A stretch of 64,000 nucleotides of DNA from Thiocapsa rosea (GTDB lineage Bacteria; Pseudomonadota; Gammaproteobacteria; Chromatiales; Chromatiaceae), in NCBI RefSeq assembly GCF_003634315.1, contig NZ_RBXL01000001.1, positions 604,501 through 668,500 on the forward strand, given 5' to 3'. This document shows positions 59,676 to 64,000 of this stretch, in pieces; position 1 is the stretch's first letter; every line of letters begins with the position of its first letter. The notes under the pieces were generated by a model. That model saw only the letters and a program-made list of their open reading frames with translations. It ran no database searches and was not told the DNA's origin. A program made the position numbers and the translations under genes.

Positions 59676-59910
59676 CGAGCGTGACATCGACAAAGGGACC
59701 ATCGGCGCGCTCACGAACAAGCGCGGCATCTTCGAGGTCCTCTAGCTGAGCCATTAGCCGTTCGTAGAAATCCGCCGACAAGAGATAAGCCTCCGGTTGA
59801 TTGCGGTTGAACACAGCGACCGGGTGGTCTTCGGCTTCCCGGATGACGTTGGCATAGTTACGTTTGAGTTCGCTGACGCTCACTGCGACCTCGGCGAGGA
59901 TCGTCTTCAT
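59665..59910 (-). CDS. Phd/YefM-family antitoxin
   Basis: 81-residue antitoxin: VAVSVSELKRNYANVIREAE, then HPVAVFNRNQPEAYLLSADF, the standard DNA-binding/antitoxin layout. Partner of the RelE-type toxin at 59385-59675, with its stop inside that gene's start region. Confidence 0.9.
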   Translation of the reverse strand: MKTILAEVAVSVSELKRNYANVIREAEDHPVAVFNRNQPEAYLLSADFYERLMAQLEDLEDAALVRERADGPFVDVTLDEL

Positions 59911-60031
59911 TGTGCCTTACCCCTGATGGCTACCAAGCGCCGCGCCCCAAAGATCCAAATAGAGAGACACGAATGAACAGAGCAGGCGATTTCCGTGAAT
60001 AGGCATGCCGACTGCGCAAGTTGGAAAGACC

Positions 60032-60059
60032 TGTCGGGGCGAATTCATTCGCCCCGACA
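60032..60059. repeat. Hairpin repeat GGGGCGAATTCATTCGCCCC (copy 2)
   Basis: TGTCGGGGCGAAT-TC-ATTCGCCCCGACA. It differs from copy 1 (8955) by a compensated base pair, so the structure is conserved. The rest of 59911-60122 shows nothing else. Confidence 0.8.
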
Positions 60060-60122
60060 CACCAGTCGATCTTATCCCGGAAATCACCCAAGCAGAAAGC
60101 GACACGCATCGGCCTGTGCCCG

Positions 60123-60644
60123 TCAACTGATCCGTGGATGATGCAGCCCGGCCCAATGCTTGCCGTCGTAGTCGGCGCCGGAATCGTCGGTACTCAGCAG
60201 GCGCTCGACCTCGTTCTCGGCACCGGAGAAGAGCAGACGACCGATCGGCAGGCCGTCGGGGCCGGCGTCGCGATGCTTCCAGTGGTAGGTCTCGCTCGCG
60301 CCATTCATGCTGATCCGGTTGCGGCCGCTCGGCACCCAAAGGATCAGACCGGCCTGGCCCTCGTAGAAGTCCTGAAAGGAAAAGACGGCCTCGCGCAGAT
60401 CGGTCTCGAGCCACTGGGCGGCGTCTTCGCCGGAGAGGACGTCGAGACACCCTTCGAGCCCGGCCACGATCAGTGCGTCGCCCTCGGCGGCGGGCAGCTC
60501 GTCAGGCCAGTCATCCACCAGGTCGAAGAATCGGCGCAGCGACAGCACCGCGCGTGGGGGCGCGAGCCGGGCAAGGACGTCGGCGTCCCAGAGCAGCGCA
60601 AAGCCGCGTCGGGACCAGCCCTGGTTGTAGCGCACACGTACCAT
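60123..60644 (-). CDS. Uncharacterised protein within the former defence operon
   Basis: 173-residue protein with an excellent ribosome-binding site (AGGAGGTGATTGA before ATG 60644). The sequence starts MVRVRYNQGWSRRGFALLWD, and has acidic WPDELPAAEGDALIVAGLEG and GLILWVPSGRNRISMNGASE segments. No motif is recognised. It lies between the PglZ and SNF2 pseudogenes on the same strand, so it may be a surviving component of that operon. Confidence 0.7.
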   Translation of the reverse strand: MVRVRYNQGWSRRGFALLWDADVLARLAPPRAVLSLRRFFDLVDDWPDELPAAEGDALIVAGLEGCLDVLSGEDAAQWLETDLREAVFSFQDFYEGQAGLILWVPSGRNRISMNGASETYHWKHRDAGPDGLPIGRLLFSGAENEVERLLSTDDSGADYDGKHWAGLHHPRIS

Positions 60645-60746
60645 TCAATCACCTCCTGCCTCTTCTCCGTTGGGTTCGCTGGGATGTGTCCAACCCACGG
60701 CCTGGTGAGGACAATCCAGCCAGCGCTGGATTCAATGTCAAGGTGT

Positions 60747-61222
60747 TCACGACTCACCAGCGATACGTCGTAGTTTCCGCAACAAGTCCGGTTGATAAAA
60801 AATGCCATTACGCTGCATTTGCGTGACTGCTTCGTGAAATGAGGGGATCCACCCCTGTTCCTTGGCCTTGAGCAAGACCCCAAGCGTTCCGGTCACCTGC
60901 AAGCCAAGCAGCTCGGCCATATATTGCGACCGATACGCTCGTCGATGATCACCCGTTTTGCTCCCAATTTTCGAGCCATGGCCAGGGTGTCGCGTTCGCC
61001 CCGATCCAGATTAAGCAACAGACCGGGAAGGTCCAACTCTTCGGAGGGGATCAGCCGAATCCATGGCAATGAAGATAAATCCGGAACCGCGACCGGTCCG
61101 CCAGCAGCACATTCTTCCGCAACCGCCTCTACGACATGGATGACGCCGAAGAGACGCGACAGCAAATCGAGTTGCCCAATCCCCGAGAGCGCGATCAATG
61201 GCGTGGTGTTGCAGAAGATCAC
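60747..61222 (-). pseudogene. DUF3368 (PIN-like) toxin gene, frameshifted
   Basis: Start at 61222 gives a normal DUF3368 N-terminus (MIFCNTTPLIALSGIGQLDL) up to KRVIIDERIGR. A one-base shift near 60930 then moves the rest to another frame (MAELLGLQVTGTLGVLLKAK...RIAGES), with the family-like end at the stop 60747. The full-length product is therefore lost; a truncated 109-residue protein could be made. Confidence 0.8.
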
Positions 61223-61485
61223 ACCGATTCACCCAGCAACGACGTCTCCCGCGCCAGATCATCCGAGCTGTCTTCCAACAGCACTGCACCGGCGTCCATC
61301 GCCCGCAACAAAAAGGTGACGCGCGGAATGCCGAGCCATGCCGCGGCGGTGCCGGACGACAAACGCCCCTCACGAAATAGCGCGAAAGCCGCCTGCTCCT
61401 TCATGAACCCGGCGAGCCCCTCGGCATTCATGTGCAGACTGACCAGGATCTCCGCTGGGCATTCAATGGCGACGGTCTGATTCAT
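61219..61485 (-). CDS. UPF0175-family antitoxin
   Basis: 88-residue partner of DUF3368 toxins: MNQTVAIECPAEILVSLHMN, then FALFREGRLSSGTAAAWLGI, a helix-turn-helix-like segment. ATG 61485 has GGAGAATTCA upstream. It overlaps the frameshifted toxin by 4 bp (ATGA) and may now be an orphan antitoxin. Confidence 0.85.
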   Translation of the reverse strand: MNQTVAIECPAEILVSLHMNAEGLAGFMKEQAAFALFREGRLSSGTAAAWLGIPRVTFLLRAMDAGAVLLEDSSDDLARETSLLGESV

Positions 61486-61522
61486 TGAATTCTCCAAAAA
61501 GAAGCCGCGCCGGTATCTCAAG

Positions 61523-61556
61523 GAGCCGTTGGGCACGCTGCGCTTCGCCCAACCTA
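61523..61556. repeat. REP-like palindrome, GTAGGTTGGGCGAAGCGCAG variant
   Basis: Read on the minus strand: GTAGGTTGGGCGAAGCGCAG followed by CGTGCCCAACGG. It overlaps the last codons of the adjacent vapC-like gene, so this palindrome also reaches a stop codon region. Confidence 0.6.
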
Positions 61557-61931
61557 CTGACGCACGAGCCGCGTCTCCGGCAGGTAGTCGCGGAACAGCC
61601 GATCATAGGTGAGGATTTGCATCCCCTCGCATTGGGCCTGCGCGATCAGCAGACGATCGAAGGGGTCTTTGTGATGCGCGGGGAGGTCAAGTACGGCCTG
61701 GGCATGGCTCGGCGTGATATTGAGCCAGCCGAATCCCTGAGCCCCGACATCCTCCACGGTCTTGCGCGAGGGGAGCGTCATCTTGCCCAAGGCGTGCTTG
61801 ATCGACATCTCCCAGACCGCAACGGCGCTGACGAAGGCCCCCGTCTGCTGGATCAGCGCGACCGTCTCGGGATCGGCCAGTGCATCCATCATCCAGTCGT
61901 ACAGGATGCAGGTATCAAGCAGCAGGCGCAT
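61554..61931 (-). CDS. PIN-domain toxin (VapC-type)
   Basis: 125-residue PIN-domain ribonuclease. Conserved acidic residues are in LLLDTCILYDWMM (first Asp), SAVAVWEMSIKHALGK (Glu) and HHKDPFDRLLIAQAQ (third/fourth acidic). ATG 61931 is chosen as it places the first Asp near the N-terminus. The gene overlaps the antitoxin gene by 17 bp. Confidence 0.9.
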   Translation of the reverse strand: MRLLLDTCILYDWMMDALADPETVALIQQTGAFVSAVAVWEMSIKHALGKMTLPSRKTVEDVGAQGFGWLNITPSHAQAVLDLPAHHKDPFDRLLIAQAQCEGMQILTYDRLFRDYLPETRLVRQ

Positions 61932-62166
61932 CGTCGTCGTCGGCAAAGAGTCGCTGGACCGCTTGGTCGGTCTCGGCTGAACGCCACTCGGTCGAATAGG
62001 GCACTTGTCCTTTCCATGCGCCGGGAGGCTTCACGCGGGAGCGCGAATAGGGAACGATCCGGGCAACCGGTACGCCGTTACGGGCGATCAGCACCTCCTC
62101 ACCGCGTTCCGCCGCGACAATCAGGCTGGAGAGTTGGCTCTTGGCTTCCAACATGTTGACCTGCAT
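61915..62166 (-). CDS. Phd/YefM (VapB-like) antitoxin
   Basis: 83-residue antitoxin: MQVNMLEAKSQLSSLIVAAE, then RGEEVLIARNGVPVARIVPY. It is the cognate partner of the PIN-domain toxin downstream. The start at 62166 is close to the end of the PglZ pseudogene (62277). Confidence 0.9.
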   Translation of the reverse strand: MQVNMLEAKSQLSSLIVAAERGEEVLIARNGVPVARIVPYSRSRVKPPGAWKGQVPYSTEWRSAETDQAVQRLFADDDDAPAA

Positions 62167-62276
62167 TGGCGATCTCCGAAATCATGTTTGGCTAATCTTA
62201 GCCAAGTCGATTCAGAGGCGCAAATGGTGTTGGCTTCTGGATCTTGCCAACTGATGCGGAGCCCTTTCATCCCTGC

Positions 62277-63426
62277 TTATCGCATCAGCTCGATGAAGGG
62301 CACGGCCACCTCCAGGATACTCAAGCCGCCGTCCGTGAGCGTCGGATAACCACCCTGGCTTTTCCATTTGCGCCGGCCGTTGACATAGAGGTGACGGCCG
62401 TGGGCGCTGTCGATGGCCAGATCGAGCGGCGGCGAGCAGGTGCCGGGCGCTTCGGCGGATTCGACCCCGCGCCCGCTCTTGTAACGCCCCTTGAGAGCGT
62501 CGGCCTCGTCCTTGCCGCTGTCGGGGAACTGGCCGCTGGCGCATAGCCGTGATCGGCGGTCAGGATCAGCCGGCGGCCGGTGGCAAGCCGTTCGACCAGG
62601 GACCAGAAGGCATCGCCGGTGAGCTGGGCTTCAACCTCCTGCGTGAGCGTCGCGAGGCCCTGGCCGGGGTCGTCGTGGTCGTGGAATCGGTGATCGGGCC
62701 ATTGGTGCCAGAAGACCCAGTCAGGCTCTGCGCCGATCAGCTTGGCGCAGTCGGCTCAGGCGATGTCGACGGATTTGGTGCGCGCGCCGGGGAGCTTGTG
62801 CGCATTGCCCGCGCCGTTGTTGCCGAGCGCGGACCGTTGGGCAAAGCCGAGTGCCTTGGCGAAGGGGGTGGTGTTCGGCGGCAGCTCGGCACCGGTCGGG
62901 CGTGCCTGCTGGATGCTGCAACCCCGCAACTCGGCCTGGTGGAGGATCCAGGGCGCCTCGCGCAGCGACAGTGCATCGAGGATGAGCACCGCCCGTCCGG
63001 GCGATCGGCTGACCCACCAGTCGCCGAGCGCCTGCGCCGTCCGCGGGACCGAGGCTTCGTAACCCGACCACAAGTCCCAACCGGCGGTCGCCAGCCAGTG
63101 GTCGATCTCGCCGAGCGCTCGATCGCGCGCGTGGACCTCGGATGCGGCTTTGGCAGGATTGATCGGCGCCGAGCAGAGGGTCCAGGCGTGTTCGAGGTAT
63201 GGCAGGTCGAGCCCGCCCCCGCCTTCCAGGACATAGCGGATTTCCTTGGAGAGATGCGTGCTGTCCTCGCCCTGTTGAAAGAGCTTGTCGTTGCGGGCAC
63301 TGGCGATCAGCTTGGCGCGGGGATTCTCATCCTCGCGGAAGATGAAGCGGTTGCCGTCCTCTTGGATATGGCGGTGCCTTTCAGGCGGCGGCCCTTGAAC
63401 TCATCGCGTAAGGTCAGGCCAAGCAT
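62277..63426 (-). pseudogene. PglZ-domain (alkaline-phosphatase-like) gene, multiply disrupted
   Basis: Read on the minus strand, the sequence begins MLGLTLRDEFKGRR at 63426, shifts frame near 63370 (continuing EDGNRFIFREDENPRAKLI), and passes GRAVLILDALSLREAPWIL. It meets an in-frame TGA at 62756-62758, reads on in the same frame to LILTADHGYA, shifts again near 62545, and ends VPFIELMR before TAA 62277-62279. LILDALSL and TADHGY match PglZ metal-binding segments. Three lesions make it a pseudogene. PglZ is a core component of BREX/Pgl phage-resistance systems. Confidence 0.8.
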
Positions 63427-63528
63427 GCGTCCTCCAACAATTATCCGTTCGTCCCCTTCACCGACCTACGGCCTTCGGCCTTACTGATGCCTGGTTCCCG
63501 CTTTCTGTGCCGCCGTCGCCGAGTTTGA

Positions 63529-63707
63529 TCGCGCTCCCGCGCCCGGCCAAATGGCCGGGCGACACGGGCGATTTCGCCTGTTTTACACGGCCTGAAATGT
63601 TTCAATCCGCGCCAGGCCTATTGGCCCGGCGATGCTTTACAAATGCCAGGTCAACCAGATGCAGTACGAGGTTTCAATCCGCGCCGGGCCCATTGGCCGG
63701 GCGATGC
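63529..63707 (-). CRISPR. CRISPR remnant with two intact 37-bp repeats and one degenerate repeat
   Basis: Repeats at 63599-63635 and 63671-63707 begin GTTTCAATCCGCGCC and end GGCGATGC, 37 bp with an internal palindrome; their reverse complement ends in the classic GGATTGAAAC. The spacer between them is 35 bp (63636-63670). A degenerate repeat (63529-63565, keeping only CGCGCCCGGCC...GGCCGGGCGA) follows a 33-bp spacer. The orientation (reverse-complement repeat ending ATTGAAAC) and the decayed copy suggest transcription on the minus strand with the leader near 63708. No cas gene is in the window. Confidence 0.85.
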
Positions 63708-64000
63708 TCCGCGCATCCAATCAGTTGATGCTGCGTAAGGAGCACAACGAGCTTGCGCGATCTTGGCCGGCGGGGCAAGTAGGAAGAGGACGACTGCAAG
63801 TCGTCTCTCCCGGGGGAGTCGACGCTTCGCGACGACCGTCGGCCTCACTTTCGAGCGACCGACGCGACCTGCATACACGAGGACATCCGAACCGACGATT
63901 GATCGATGGACACTGTCCGTTTCCTCTGCCTGGCCTCCCGTAAAAAGTCCGCAAAATCAGAGCTGCTGTAAGCGCGGCGTTGCGGTCGCTCCCGAACGGG
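63708..64000. other. Region after the CRISPR remnant, no gene supported
   Basis: If the array is read on the minus strand, its leader would be in the first part of this interval. I see no cas gene, no further repeat copy, and no convincing open frame; small palindromes such as GACTTGCAGTCGTC-like and TCCCGGGGGA pairs occur near 63795-63820. Confidence 0.4.

Noticed and set aside
62549-63487. A 312-codon plus-strand frame
   Set aside because: It is antisense to the PglZ-type pseudogene, where PglZ motifs can be read on the minus strand in pieces.

Overview
The window looks like part of the chromosome of an anoxygenic purple sulfur gammaproteobacterium (Chromatiaceae, Thiocapsa/Allochromatium-like). 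The evidence is a molybdenum nitrogenase segment, a glycine/tyrosine-rich sulfur globule envelope protein, a Calvin-cycle/glycolysis block, a membrane pyrophosphatase, a glyoxylate-shunt pair (aceA, aceK) and uniformly GC-rich coding sequence. I see no tRNA or rRNA gene.

Layout. 0.2-4.3 kb: end of a nif operon (nifK, nifT, fdxN-type ferredoxin, nafY/nifY, small nif-associated protein), followed by a 28-residue Cys-rich peptide gene and an uncharacterised gene. 4.5-8.3 kb, minus strand: K+-dependent-type hppA, a conserved hypothetical and the sulfur globule protein. 9-13 kb, minus strand: the activated-methyl cycle metK-ahcY-metF, with an S-adenosylhomocysteine riboswitch ahead of ahcY. 13.3-22 kb: thioredoxin-like protein, then tkt-gap-[hicBA]-pgk-pyk-fba, where a toxin-antitoxin pair sits inside the carbon-metabolism run. 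22.4-25.7 kb: an accessory cassette (CPCC protein, HerA-like ATPase, STAS-GHKL ATPase, STAS-like DUF4325 protein) that I consider the best candidate for an undescribed system. 25.8-48 kb: mostly housekeeping and envelope genes (esterase, pdxH, aceA, a GGDEF/EAL/CZB protein, OmpA-like, SLAC1-like transporter with a small membrane protein, rraA, aceK, double-thioredoxin protein, DUF2207/lemA, lytic transglycosylase/glycosyltransferase, psd, msrB). 48.6-52.8 kb: retropepsin-like protease and the Anbu / ATP-grasp / alpha-E peptide-modification cluster. 52.9-57.3 kb: NTF2-like protein, hybrid histidine kinase, YihY-family protein, TlpA-like thioredoxin. 57.5-63.7 kb: an eroded defence island containing an SNF2 helicase pseudogene, a PglZ-domain pseudogene, an orphan gene between them, three or more toxin-antitoxin modules and a short CRISPR remnant.

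A second layer of organisation is a dense set of dispersed repeats. Thirteen copies of a family with termini TTAAACCGCG...CGCGGTTTAA lie mostly at gene 3' ends, and eight of them provide the actual stop codon of the adjacent gene. Other families are GTAGGATGGGTAGAGC-type palindromes, GGCGAATTCATTCGCC hairpins, heptameric GGAGGCT/GATAGCT arrays and a 233-bp MITE-like element with perfect 16-bp ends.

Functions fit together as photoautotrophic growth on reduced sulfur with N2 fixation (nif, sulfur globule protein, CBB enzymes, PPi-driven ion pumping), the option to assimilate acetate by the glyoxylate shunt, and a mobile, partly decayed defence complement. Coordinates were taken from open reading frames and checked by eye against start codons. 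Family assignments come from motif recognition, not from database searches.
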